This document shows positions 39,029 through 47,232 of a DNA stretch of 64,000 bases, one piece after another. The position numbers and the translations under genes were made by a program. Origin of the DNA: Candidatus Binataceae bacterium (GTDB lineage Bacteria; Desulfobacterota; Binatia; Binatales; Binataceae); contig DATJMX010000021.1 of the NCBI GenBank assembly GCA_035508495.1, positions 91,316 to 155,315 of the forward strand. Direction: 5' to 3'. Within the stretch, counting starts at the first letter, position 1. Each line of letters opens with the position of its first letter. The notes beneath the pieces are model-generated. The model was not told the DNA's origin, searched no databases, and worked only from the letters and a program-made list of their open reading frames with translations.

Positions 39029-39640
39029 TTAAGCTTTGGCACTCGGCCGCGAGGAGACCGCGCGATGCCATCGCGTCAGATCGGCGAGCGCGGGATCGAC
39101 TTTGATCCCGGCCGTTGCGACGCCAAATTCAATCCCGACGAATGCCGTGATGTCGGCAATCGTGAAGCGCGGCCCCGCGATGAACTCCTTGCCCTTCAGC
39201 TGACGATCGAGCCATTCGAGCTGCGTCTGCACCGCCGCGACCTGCGAGTTGCCATACTCCTTGAGCTGCTTAAGGCGCTGCGCGTTCATCGGGTGCAGAT
39301 GCAGGAAAGCGCGCAGGGCGGTCGTGAACAAGTCGAGCTCCATCCGCCGCTCCCACATTTCGATCCTCGCGCGCTCGAGCGCGTCGCGGCCGCATAGGTT
39401 GGGCTCGGGATGCAGGCTTTCGAGGTAGTGCGCGATCGCATTGGACTCGGCCAGGTAGGTGCCATCGTCGAGTTGCAGGACCGGGACCCGGCCGGCGGGA
39501 TTGATCGCGAGGAACTCGGGCGTGCGGCTCTTGCCCTGGGTCAGATCGACCTGCTCGTTTGGAAGGTTGAGGCCTTTTTCCGCGGCGAAGATTCGCACGC
39601 GGCGCGGATTTGGTGCGAGCGTGAAATCATAGAGTTTCAT
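39029..39640 (-). CDS. Glutathione S-transferase, tandem copy 3
   Basis: 203 residues from the ATG at 39638-39640, where MKLYDFTLAPNPRRVRIF begins; an upstream in-frame start adds 11 unconserved residues. NPAGRVPVLQLDDGTYLAESNAIAHYLE is the conserved site and FTIADITAFVGIEF the helical motif. It is the first gene of the tandem triplet in transcription order. Confidence 0.9.
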   Translation of the reverse strand: MKLYDFTLAPNPRRVRIFAAEKGLNLPNEQVDLTQGKSRTPEFLAINPAGRVPVLQLDDGTYLAESNAIAHYLESLHPEPNLCGRDALERARIEMWERRMELDLFTTALRAFLHLHPMNAQRLKQLKEYGNSQVAAVQTQLEWLDRQLKGKEFIAGPRFTIADITAFVGIEFGVATAGIKVDPALADLTRWHRAVSSRPSAKA

Positions 39641-39719
39641 AGTCTCTGCATCTATGGGCCGTCGGAGGCCCAATCCAGAGACCAGTTTCGGAAAATTTCA
39701 TGGTACCACTTTCGGGAAA

Positions 39720-40142
39720 CTAGGTAAGCCGATCGCGATTGTATGCGAGATAGAGCGCGGTGCCGACTGAACCCCCGACCGAGAGGACCAGGTAAAAGGC
39801 GATGAATCCGATCGATGGTCGCGGATCGGTATGCAGGAACCAGAACATCACGAGATTCACCGGCACATAGAGCGCGTAAACGATCGCGAGCGGCAGCACC
39901 CACGAGCGCATCCGCCATATCCCAATGGCGTACGCCAGCAGGTACAAGCCGAACAAGCCGCCGCCGACGATGTTGGCGCCGACGCCGACGAATTTGTAGC
40001 CGAGCACGACCAGGCCCATATGATGATTGTTCGAGTATTGAAGGGCCTTGGTGAAGTCGGAAATCGCCAGCACCGCAAACAGGATCGTCATCAATGTCAG
40101 AAAGATTCCACGGCGCGATTCGGGTGCCTTTGGGCTAGCCAT
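39720..40142 (-). CDS. Small four-span membrane protein, unknown family
   Basis: About 140 residues from the ATG at 40140-40142 (MASPKAPESRRG). Four hydrophobic spans are seen, about 11-30, 43-65, 75-95 and 108-130. Conserved features of a named family are not evident. It lies between the GST triplet and the alpha/beta hydrolase operon; a terminator separates it from the latter. Confidence 0.7.
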   Translation of the reverse strand: MASPKAPESRRGIFLTLMTILFAVLAISDFTKALQYSNNHHMGLVVLGYKFVGVGANIVGGGLFGLYLLAYAIGIWRMRSWVLPLAIVYALYVPVNLVMFWFLHTDPRPSIGFIAFYLVLSVGGSVGTALYLAYNRDRLT

Positions 40143-40189
40143 GCGACCGACGGTAGCCGCGCAACCTGTGCTCCGCAAGCCGCGAAAAG

Positions 40190-40226
40190 AAAACGGCCGC
40201 GACGAGTCTTCGCCGCGGCCGTTTTT
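40190..40226 (-). terminator. Rho-independent terminator of the TetR/LLM/hydrolase operon
   Basis: CGGCCGCG and CGCGGCCG form the stem (40194-40201 with 40214-40221), with an A/T run on each side. On the minus strand it follows the hydrolase stop at 40246. Confidence 0.85.
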
Positions 40227-40245
40227 CTCGGTTCGTTGTTCTCGA

Positions 40246-41031
40246 TCAGCCCTTGAGGAACGCTTTCACCGTCTTCACGAACGCTTCGGGCTGTTCGTAC
40301 TGCACCATGTGGCCGGCGGCCTTGATGACCTCGAGTTTACTGCCCTTGATGCGGCTCTGGAATTCCTTGGCATAAGCCGGAGGAATCAGGCGATCCGATT
40401 CGCCCCACATCAGCAGCGTCGGCGACTGGATCCGGTAGGCGCGCTTCTTGAGCCCGCGATCCGGGATCGGCCACAGGAACTTGCTGGCCGTGGCGAGGCG
40501 CTTCACGCGCTCGACGTACATTGTCTCGAGCGCTTTGAAGTCCTCGGGGATGGCGGTCATCATCTTCGCCATCGGCGAGTTGGTGTCATGGAAGAGCAGC
40601 GGCGCGATCTCGTTGAGCTGCGCGGCGAAGAAATCCGGAATCGGATTCGAGTCGATCCAGAAACCCGCCGGCGCCACCAGCACCAGCTTCTTCGCGCGAT
40701 GCACGTCGAGTGCGGCGAGCTCCGCCGCGAGCATCCCACCCATCGAATGACCCACGACGTTGGCGGTCGGGATGCCCAGCTCGTCCATCAGCTGATGATA
40801 GAAGAGAGCGGCGTCGACCACGTCGTCGATATATTCGTTGCCCGTCGACTCGCCGTAGCCGGGAAACTGCGGCGCGAAGACCTTGAAGTCCTTGCCGAGC
40901 TCCTCGAGAAATCCTTCGATTCCGTTGTTACCGCCGGCGCCGTGCAGGTACAGCAGCGGCTCGCCGCCGCTGCCAAAGGTCTGCATCTCAATTGAGAATT
41001 TGCCGTTGAGCAGATTTACTGTCGTGTTCAT
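40246..41031 (-). CDS. Alpha/beta hydrolase
   Basis: 261 residues. Oxyanion and early motifs LLYLHGAGGN and the nucleophile elbow GHSMGG are present. The acid is in MWGESDRLIPP and the base in AAGHMVQYEQP. The start overlaps the LLM gene's stop as ATGA. Enzymes like this often work with LLM flavoenzymes on the same substrate, for example hydrolysing the oxidised product, but this is inference. A terminator follows. Confidence 0.9.
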   Translation of the reverse strand: MNTTVNLLNGKFSIEMQTFGSGGEPLLYLHGAGGNNGIEGFLEELGKDFKVFAPQFPGYGESTGNEYIDDVVDAALFYHQLMDELGIPTANVVGHSMGGMLAAELAALDVHRAKKLVLVAPAGFWIDSNPIPDFFAAQLNEIAPLLFHDTNSPMAKMMTAIPEDFKALETMYVERVKRLATASKFLWPIPDRGLKKRAYRIQSPTLLMWGESDRLIPPAYAKEFQSRIKGSKLEVIKAAGHMVQYEQPEAFVKTVKAFLKG

Positions 41032-42329
41032 TTCGCGGAGCGGGCCTCCTGTGCAACTGCGGCGCCCGCGTAGGTCTTGCCGTTGGTTTGACGTGACTCA
41101 AAGTGAATCGGAGCCGGAACCGCGATCTCATTCTGCGGCATGCGCTCGGGCGACCATTTGTCTTCCCAGTCGCTCCACAGATCGCGCAGATGCGGCATCA
41201 CTTCGGTGGCGAACAGATCGGTGCTCTTGCGCACCAGCTCCGGCGGCATCGAGCCAAGCTGCATCAGCATCATGAGGTGCCCGCAGTTGAGCGTCTTCAG
41301 CGCTTCGCGCAGCCGCTCGCGCACGGTCTTGGGCGAGCCCGCGATCACGTAGCCCTGATCGATGAAGTCCTTCCACTTGAGGCCTTCGCGGCGCATCGCG
41401 GCCTGTTCGCCGACCTGGCCGAGCATCCCGGCCTTGATCGTCTTCACGGTGCGATAGCCGGGCGCGTCGGCGAAGCCGTTATAGACATGCAGGCAGCGGT
41501 TATAGAAGTAGTCCATGTGCGCGGCGTAGTCCTTCTCCGCCTGCTCGTCGGTCTCCGCGACGGCGACGACCTGCGCGAATCCCATGCTGTAAGGATTGAG
41601 CGGCTTGCCCTTCTTGGCCATCACGTCCCAATAGCCGTCCGCGACCTTCTTGCCAGCGATATACCCGAAGTAGGAAAGGAAGCTGTACTGGTAATCGTGG
41701 TCGGCGCAGAAGTCGTAGGTCTCGACCGAGCCGCCGCCGGGAATCCAGATTGGCGGATGCGGCTTCTGCACGGGACGCGGCCACAAGTTGACGTAGCGGA
41801 GCTGGGTGTACTTGCCGTTGAAGGAGAACATCTCTTCCTCCTTCCACGCCTTCACGATCAGATCGTGCGCCTCGTAATACTTCTCGCGCAGCGTCGCAGG
41901 CACGACGCCGTAGCAGAAGTTGTCGTCCATCGAGGTGCCGACCGGGAAGCCCGCGATAAGGCGCCCGCCGCTCATCACGTCGAGCATCGCGAACTCCTCC
42001 GCGACGCGGACCGGAGGATTGTAGAGCGCGATCGAATTGCCGAGCACGACCAGGTTCGCGTTGCGCGAACGGCGCGTCAGCGCAGCCGCCATCAGGTTGG
42101 GCGACGGCATCATGCCGTAAGCATTCTGATGATGCTCGTTGACGCCGAGATTGTCGAAGCCCATCTCGTCGGCGTGCTCGAGCTGATCGAGGTAGTCGTT
42201 ATAGAGCCGATGCCCGACCTTGGGATCGTACAGGTTGCGCGGGATGTCGACCCACACGCTGCGATACTTGTCCTTGAAGTCCTCCGGCAGGAAGCGGTAG
42301 GGCATCAGATGGAACCAGGTAAATTTCAT
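41028..42329 (-). CDS. LLM-class flavin-dependent oxidoreductase
   Basis: 433 residues from ATG at 42327-42329, the first that gives KFTWFHLMPYRFLP. Typical LLM features include GVNEHHQNAYGMMPSPNLMA, SIALYNPPVRVAEEFAMLD and GRLIAGFPVG, the FMN-barrel segments of luciferase-like monooxygenases. The C-terminal extension of about 100 residues (from GEQAAMRREGLKW) is longer than in many members. Bacterial LLM enzymes oxidise or degrade aromatic and short-chain compounds with F420 or FMN. It sits between a TetR gene and a hydrolase gene in one operon. Confidence 0.9.
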   Translation of the reverse strand: MKFTWFHLMPYRFLPEDFKDKYRSVWVDIPRNLYDPKVGHRLYNDYLDQLEHADEMGFDNLGVNEHHQNAYGMMPSPNLMAAALTRRSRNANLVVLGNSIALYNPPVRVAEEFAMLDVMSGGRLIAGFPVGTSMDDNFCYGVVPATLREKYYEAHDLIVKAWKEEEMFSFNGKYTQLRYVNLWPRPVQKPHPPIWIPGGGSVETYDFCADHDYQYSFLSYFGYIAGKKVADGYWDVMAKKGKPLNPYSMGFAQVVAVAETDEQAEKDYAAHMDYFYNRCLHVYNGFADAPGYRTVKTIKAGMLGQVGEQAAMRREGLKWKDFIDQGYVIAGSPKTVRERLREALKTLNCGHLMMLMQLGSMPPELVRKSTDLFATEVMPHLRDLWSDWEDKWSPERMPQNEIAVPAPIHFESRQTNGKTYAGAAVAQEARSAK

Positions 42330-42360
42330 AGCCTCTTCTCCTTTGGCCCGGCCCGCGCAA

Positions 42361-43131
42361 TCAGGCAGGGGCGGACGCGACGAGCTGAGCAGCGTCGCGG
42401 TCCTTGTTGATTTTTGCACGGGCGGTACGGACCGCGCTCTTATGCCTGTGTGTCGATGCGCCGTTTAACGCGGCACGCGTTTGATCCGATGACGCGGGAG
42501 TCTTGATATAGGAATCGAGTGTCTCTTCGACGAAGTGCTCGGGATCGAGTCCCGTGAGATCGCGGAAGAAGTTACCGTCGCCCATCAACATGAAGGCGCC
42601 GTTGAGGCTCGACCACATCACGGCGGCGGTCTTCTTGGGATCGGTGGAGTTGACGATGAGCCCGGCGTCGAAAACGCGGCGCACCGTGCGCTCGTAGAGC
42701 TTCCACACCGCGTGGCTCTTCTCGATAACCTCGTTGAAGTGGCGCAGCTCCGAGGCTCGCTTGAGGCGCTTGCGCAGTTGCGCATAGACCACCGAGTGCT
42801 GGCTGATGAACAGCTCACGCGACTCGCGCAGGTAATCGAGATATGCGGCGGCGACCGCGCGTAGCTCGCTCAGTGGGTCGAGCGCGCGCGCCTGGATTTC
42901 GGCATAGCTCGCGCGCAGACGTTCGATTCGCTCGGCGACGAGTTGCAGATAAAGATCGTCGCGGGAGGCGAAGTAAAGATAGATCGTGCCGACCGCCACT
43001 TCTGCCTCGCGCGCGATCATTTCAATTGTCGCGCCTTCGAGGCCGTGACGCGCGAAGACGGCAAATGCCGAGGCGGCGATCGCCTCGCGCCGCGCCTGGC
43101 GCTCACGCCCCTGACGGTCCTTAACGCTCAC
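42361..43131 (-). CDS. TetR-family transcriptional regulator
   Basis: 256 residues from a GTG. The DNA-binding helix region is in the first 60 residues: AIAASAFAVFARHGLEGATIEMIAREAEVAVGTIYLYF (seen in part). A basic C-terminal tail (about 230-256, with HKSAVRTARAKINKD) is unusual and longer than normal. It is first in the operon with the LLM and hydrolase genes, so it likely controls them. Two inverted repeats sit just upstream of its start. Confidence 0.9.
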   Translation of the reverse strand: MSVKDRQGRERQARREAIAASAFAVFARHGLEGATIEMIAREAEVAVGTIYLYFASRDDLYLQLVAERIERLRASYAEIQARALDPLSELRAVAAAYLDYLRESRELFISQHSVVYAQLRKRLKRASELRHFNEVIEKSHAVWKLYERTVRRVFDAGLIVNSTDPKKTAAVMWSSLNGAFMLMGDGNFFRDLTGLDPEHFVEETLDSYIKTPASSDQTRAALNGASTHRHKSAVRTARAKINKDRDAAQLVASAPA

Positions 43132-43149
43132 CGTGTCTGCCTCGGACGA

Positions 43150-43184
43150 ATGAATACAGATTCATTTTATGAATCCTAGTTCAT
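43150..43184. promoter_or_regulatory. Two ATGAAT/ATTCAT inverted repeats upstream of tetR
   Basis: ATGAATacagATTCAT (43150-43165) and ATGAAtcctagTTCAT (43169-43184) lie about 20 and 40 bases upstream of the TetR start codon. They match the usual form of TetR operators and suggest autoregulation; which regulator binds is inferred from position. Confidence 0.65.
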
Positions 43185-43316
43185 ATCGCAGCTAATGAGC
43201 GAAAGTCAACGTTCGTGAGCGCTTACTCATCAGGGGTCTCAAACTTCTGCTTGACGTCGCGACCATGACTTTAAAAGAATAGCTCAGAGGGGGTGCAGAG
43301 CGGTTGTGAGTTTGTG

Positions 43317-43523
43317 ATGAGTTGCCGGCGTGATTTGATTGATGGCACCCACTGCATCGCGATGCGTGCGGAATTGAAGGTCAAACGGCTGGACCAGCGG
43401 GCTGACTGGAAGGGCGCGCGACTGCACTGTGAGTGCGAAGAGGGCCATCGCTGGCACGAGATCCTCGACGATGACACGCAGTTTATCAACGACTGCGATT
43501 GCGACCTCAAAATCTCCGAGTGA
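43317..43523 (+). CDS. Small Cys/Asp-rich protein, unknown
   Basis: About 68 residues from ATG 43317 (MSCRRDLIDGTHCIAMRAELK). It has clustered cysteines and histidines late in the protein: HCECEEGHRWHEI and NDCDCDLKI. These could bind zinc or another metal. I see no strong ribosome site, and a GTG 24 bases upstream is an alternative, so it may not be a real gene. It ends 30 bases before the cobalamin riboswitch. Confidence 0.5.
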   Translation: MSCRRDLIDGTHCIAMRAELKVKRLDQRADWKGARLHCECEEGHRWHEILDDDTQFINDCDCDLKISE

Positions 43524-43555
43524 TTTCCTTTCCTATTGACTCGCCCGGCTGGCGA

Positions 43556-43725
43556 AGTAGTGTGCGATAGAGTTCGACTCGGGAAAGCCGGTTAGAAGCC
43601 GGCGCTGCCCCGCAACTGTAGGGAATCGTCGCGATAAGCGGCGATTTCGAGCCAGGCTACCGGACGAACTGTGAAGCCGTTCGCACCTTCGCGGGAGAGG
43701 GAGGCTTCGGGAGTTCCGCTTTTTT
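43556..43725 (+). promoter_or_regulatory. Cobalamin riboswitch with terminator-type expression platform
   Basis: The B12-box elements are readable: GGGAAAGCCGGTTAGAAGCC, then GCGCTGCCCCGCAACTGT, then GAGCCAGGCTACC. Downstream, GAACTGTGAAGCC can pair with GGCTTCGGGAGTTCC, followed by a T run (43720-43725), giving a terminator that ligand binding would favour. It controls the tonB gene 50 bases downstream. This is normally found before btuB or cobalamin genes. Confidence 0.93.
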
Positions 43726-43775
43726 CACTTCATGGTTTCTGACTCCCGGCCTGCTCTCCGCGTTGATGGGTCGGG

Positions 43776-44600
43776 ATGTTGGAGAACGATTGGGACATCG
43801 CAGAGGTACGTAGCGACACGCGAGGAATCGCGACGGGTCGTCATGCGTCGTTTTTCGCGATTTCGATTGCAGTTCACGCAGTTCTGATTGCGCTGCTGGC
43901 GATTCTCATTCCGGCGGTCGAACGGCCGCGCAACGAATGGGTGCTGGCGTACATGGTCGAGCTCGGCAACGGCGGTGCGAGGGGCGCGCCGAAGCCCGAG
44001 AGTCCGGCGCTGTCGGCATCGTCGAGCGAGATCGCGATACCACGGCACATCCACAAGCATCGCGCGAAGCCTGCGGCGCTTCTCGTTGCGGCTCCGAGGG
44101 TTAAAGCGGCGAGCATCGCGCCAACTGCGGCTGTTACGTCGTCAACGGCGAAGCTCGAGAATCATGCGGCCCCTGCCGGTGCATCGCGAGCGGGCGAAGC
44201 CGCTCTCGCGAGTCTCGGCGGCTCTGGAAGCGCAGGCACCGGCGCCGGTATTGGCGGTGGAACTGGCGACAATGGACCTGGCATTGGCAACGGTGCGCCC
44301 GGAGATTCGCTGGCGCATGCAAACTACGGCGAGGATCCGCTGCCGCCGTATCCATCTCACTCGCGGCGCGATGGTGAAGAAGGCACGGTGTTGCTCCACG
44401 TTCTGGTCGGATCGAACGGCACGGTCGAGCGCGTCGAGATCGCGCGGTCATCCGGATTCGATGCGCTCGACGATGCCGCGCTCGACACGGTGCGCGAGCG
44501 ATGGCGCTTCGTGCCGGCACGTCACGACGGCCTCGCGGCCGAGAGCTGGGTGCTGGTGCCGATTCGCTTCGCACTTAGCGAGGCGAGTGCCAATCAGTAA
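43776..44600 (+). CDS. tonB: TonB energy transducer, riboswitch-controlled
   Basis: 274 residues. One N-terminal membrane span (about 27-47) is followed by a long Ala/Gly/Ser-rich linker (to about 190, instead of the usual Pro/Lys one) and the C-terminal TonB domain: PPYPSHSRRDGEEGTVLLHVLVGSNGTVERVEIARSSG (seen in part). That domain carries energy to outer-membrane receptors. It sits directly behind the cobalamin riboswitch, so expression should respond to B12. No TonB-dependent receptor or ExbBD gene is next to it in this window; the downstream gene is convergent. Confidence 0.85.
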   Translation: MLENDWDIAEVRSDTRGIATGRHASFFAISIAVHAVLIALLAILIPAVERPRNEWVLAYMVELGNGGARGAPKPESPALSASSSEIAIPRHIHKHRAKPAALLVAAPRVKAASIAPTAAVTSSTAKLENHAAPAGASRAGEAALASLGGSGSAGTGAGIGGGTGDNGPGIGNGAPGDSLAHANYGEDPLPPYPSHSRRDGEEGTVLLHVLVGSNGTVERVEIARSSGFDALDDAALDTVRERWRFVPARHDGLAAESWVLVPIRFALSEASANQ

Positions 44601-44604
44601 AGAT

Positions 44605-45096
44605 TCAATGCCGCCGCGGATTGGTCGCGGCGAGATCGTGACGCTGCAATTCCTTGACAGCTTCGAGTAACGCTTTGTCGTGGCCGTTGGGATTCACCTT
44701 CGCAAAAACCTTGCGCACGATGCCCTTCGGATCGACGATGAAGCTGGTCCGCTCCCAGAACTTCATCCCCTGCCATTCACCCTGGTTCAGCCCGCACGCT
44801 TTCATCAGCTCGGCCTTCGGATCGGCGAGCAGGTCGATCTTGAAGCTGAACTTTTCGCAGAAGCTCTTATGCGATGGGACATCGTCCTGGCTGACGCCGA
44901 CAATCGCGATCGCTTCCTTGTCGTAAGCGGGCTTGGCCGCGGTCATCGTCTTGCCCTGGATCGTGCACCCCGGCGTGTCATCCTTTGGATAGAAGTAAAC
45001 CACGAGCCACTTGCCGGCGTAGTCGCTGAGCTGATGAATCCTGGCGTCCTGGTCGGGCAGCGAAAAAGCGGGAAATGGTTTGCCGACTTCGAGCAT
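44605..45096 (-). CDS. bcp: Bcp-type thioredoxin-dependent peroxiredoxin
   Basis: 163 residues. The peroxidatic Cys is C44 in PKDDTPGCT, with the Thr/Arg environment of AhpC/TSA enzymes. The usual resolving Cys five residues on (TPGCTxEAC) is replaced (TPGCTIQGK), so the enzyme may be a 1-Cys type or use C80 (SFCEKF) or C102 (KACGLN). It reduces hydroperoxides in the cytoplasm. It lies last in a long leftward operon and converges on tonB with a 4-base gap. Confidence 0.9.
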   Translation of the reverse strand: MLEVGKPFPAFSLPDQDARIHQLSDYAGKWLVVYFYPKDDTPGCTIQGKTMTAAKPAYDKEAIAIVGVSQDDVPSHKSFCEKFSFKIDLLADPKAELMKACGLNQGEWQGMKFWERTSFIVDPKGIVRKVFAKVNPNGHDKALLEAVKELQRHDLAATNPRRH

Positions 45097-45120
45097 GATG
45101 GCCGTCCTTGCCGCGCGCGC

Positions 45121-46713
45121 CTAAAGCATAAAGGTGATCGGATTCGTCGCCGCGATAAGCCAAACAAACCAGAGCGCTTCGACTGTCGCAATGAGGGCGA
45201 GATTGCGCGAAGTGCTGTAAGCCGAGGCTGCGAAGATCTCGAAGACGAGAAATATAGGTACCAGAATCGGCATCGCCAGCATCAGGACACCGGGCAGGAT
45301 CCGCAGCGCGACGCCGACGCCCATCAGCGCGATGAACACGATACGACCCGTCGTGCCCAGTACCGTTGAGATCACGACACCGCCGCGGCGCACGAGCACC
45401 TCGAACGCATACCAGAAGGGCAGAGTGAGAATCGTGCCGAGGACCAGCATCAGCAGGCGCTCGGGCGTGAGCGAGAGCCGATGCATTGTGACGGCGATCG
45501 CGTTCGAGCCCAGGTATATCGCCGCAAACGCGAGCGTCGCAGCGAGCACGGTCCGGCCGATGCGACCGCGCAGGCTCGGGCCTTCGAGCCGGCCGAAGAT
45601 CGCGAGGTAGCCGATCGCGAGCACGCTCGCCGCTATCAGCCATGACACCTGTGCATCGCCGACGACCATGGGAAAGAAGCCAGCGGGTAAGATAGTCGAG
45701 ATCAACGGCATTGCCGCCAGCAGCGCGACCGCGATTGTCAGCACGCCGATCCAACCTGCGGCGCCGGCGGGACGCTCGTTCCAGAGCGGAGCAATCGACC
45801 CGGTCACACGGCCGATTACGATCAGCACGAAGATGAAGAGCACCGCCGCGAGATTTCTTGCTCGGGTCCGCGCGTCGTGCAGGTTGATCGGGCTTGTCCG
45901 CGTTGTGCCGAAAACACCGTCGACCCATCGCACGATTCGCATCGCAACCGCGCGCGAGGTCACTATGCTGATGTGATTCTCGCCGGGCATCTGCACGACT
46001 TCGACGGCGCTGCCCTGCGCGAAATCGCCGTATTGCTTGCCCGCTTCGATTGGACTCACTCCCGCAAGGTGCTCTGCGATTGCGGTCGAAGGCCCCTGGA
46101 TCTCCTCGGCCGGATCGTGCTCGGCGAAAATGAAGAGCGCGTTGCGCGGACGGATCGGGCCGAGCGTCCATCCGCCCGAGATCATCACGGCGCCGCTGAG
46201 GCCCGGCTCATGGGTGGCGAAATCGAGCGTCGCGCCCGCGCCCATCGAATGACCCATCACGACGATTCGCGAGCCATCGACGCGCTCGTAGTTACGAAGA
46301 AAATCAACCGCCGCACTGAAGTCGTCACGCAGCGCGCCCGATCTCGTCATCGTGTCGCCGAACGGGTTGCGATTGGCGCCGTGGCCGTTGGCGTCGATCG
46401 CGAGCACCGCGTATCCATTCTCCGCGAGCCGCCGCGCGAGCGTGCTCATCATCACGCTGTCCGACATGAATCCATGCATCAACACGACGGCGGGCGGGCG
46501 CAGCGCCTGCGGTTTCGCAAACAGCTCGTAAAACGGATTCGCGCGCGCGGGCTCTATCGGCCCGGGTAGGTACATCATTCCGGTAACGCCGTTGCTGAGC
46601 TCGATGGGCTGATGCGCCGGACCGCCGTTCTGCAAATGCGCCAGCCAGGCCACGCTCAGCAGAAAGAGCACAGTGACGGCGATCCCGGCAGCGCTCCATC
46701 TTCTCATCGACAT
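45121..46713 (-). CDS. Alpha/beta hydrolase fused to a multi-span membrane domain
   Basis: 530 residues. After an N-terminal span (about 9-26), the first half holds an alpha/beta hydrolase: LMHGFMSDS, nucleophile elbow GHSMGAGATL, EHDPAEEI and GENHISIV (acid and base). From about residue 285 the chain becomes membrane-spanning, with some seven hydrophobic segments to the end. The hydrolase would face the periplasm. I do not recognise a named family. It is in the sigma/cupin/VOC operon. Confidence 0.75.
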   Translation of the reverse strand: MSMRRWSAAGIAVTVLFLLSVAWLAHLQNGGPAHQPIELSNGVTGMMYLPGPIEPARANPFYELFAKPQALRPPAVVLMHGFMSDSVMMSTLARRLAENGYAVLAIDANGHGANRNPFGDTMTRSGALRDDFSAAVDFLRNYERVDGSRIVVMGHSMGAGATLDFATHEPGLSGAVMISGGWTLGPIRPRNALFIFAEHDPAEEIQGPSTAIAEHLAGVSPIEAGKQYGDFAQGSAVEVVQMPGENHISIVTSRAVAMRIVRWVDGVFGTTRTSPINLHDARTRARNLAAVLFIFVLIVIGRVTGSIAPLWNERPAGAAGWIGVLTIAVALLAAMPLISTILPAGFFPMVVGDAQVSWLIAASVLAIGYLAIFGRLEGPSLRGRIGRTVLAATLAFAAIYLGSNAIAVTMHRLSLTPERLLMLVLGTILTLPFWYAFEVLVRRGGVVISTVLGTTGRIVFIALMGVGVALRILPGVLMLAMPILVPIFLVFEIFAASAYSTSRNLALIATVEALWFVWLIAATNPITFML

Positions 46714-46719
46714 TTCCGC

Positions 46720-47202
46720 TCAGGTTTCCTTGGCCTCGCCCTTGGTCCAGGCCTCGGCGCGGCGAACCATCTCTTCATTGCTCACTTCCTCGATACGAGT
46801 CGAGATGTACCAGACGTGGCCGAAGGGATCTTTCAGCTTGCCGCTGCGCTCGCCATAGAATTGATCCTTCACGGGATTCATCGCCGTTGCGCCGAGCTTC
46901 ACCGCACGATCGAACACGGCGTCGGAATTTTCTACCAGGAGGTGGAGGCCAACGGGTGATCCGCCCAGCGTGGCGGGACTCACCACTTCCATCTCCGGAT
47001 ATTCCTCCGAGAGCATGATGGGCGTGCCGTTGATTTCGATCTCGGCGTGGCCGACGCGGCCATCGGGTCCGACCAGGCGCACTGTTTCAACTGCGCCGAG
47101 CGCCTGCTTGTAGTACTCGAGCGCCTCCGCCGCGCCTTTGACAGTCAGATAGGGCGTGACCGCGCGCGGTCCTTCAGGAATGGGCTTCACCTTCGATGCC
47201 AT
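46720..47202 (-). CDS. VOC/glyoxalase-fold protein (PhnB-like)
   Basis: 160 residues. Paired beta-alpha-beta-beta-beta units are visible: VTPYLTVKGAAEALEYYKQALGA, then GHAEIEINGTPIMLSEE, GLHLLVENSDAVFDRA, and DPFGHVWYIST. This is the PhnB type of VOC protein, of unknown activity (some act as 3-demethylubiquinone-methyltransferase-like or bind antibiotics). It lies between the cupin gene and the hydrolase fusion gene, with gaps of 30 and 6 bases. Confidence 0.88.
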   Translation of the reverse strand: MASKVKPIPEGPRAVTPYLTVKGAAEALEYYKQALGAVETVRLVGPDGRVGHAEIEINGTPIMLSEEYPEMEVVSPATLGGSPVGLHLLVENSDAVFDRAVKLGATAMNPVKDQFYGERSGKLKDPFGHVWYISTRIEEVSNEEMVRRAEAWTKGEAKET

Positions 47203-47232
47203 CGCTATTCTCCTTCGTGCAGTTGGCGAAAA

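Noticed and set aside
44978..46171. 397-codon minus-strand frame overlapping bcp and the hydrolase fusion
   Set aside because: It lies in another frame of genes with clear domains, and the translation has shadow composition.
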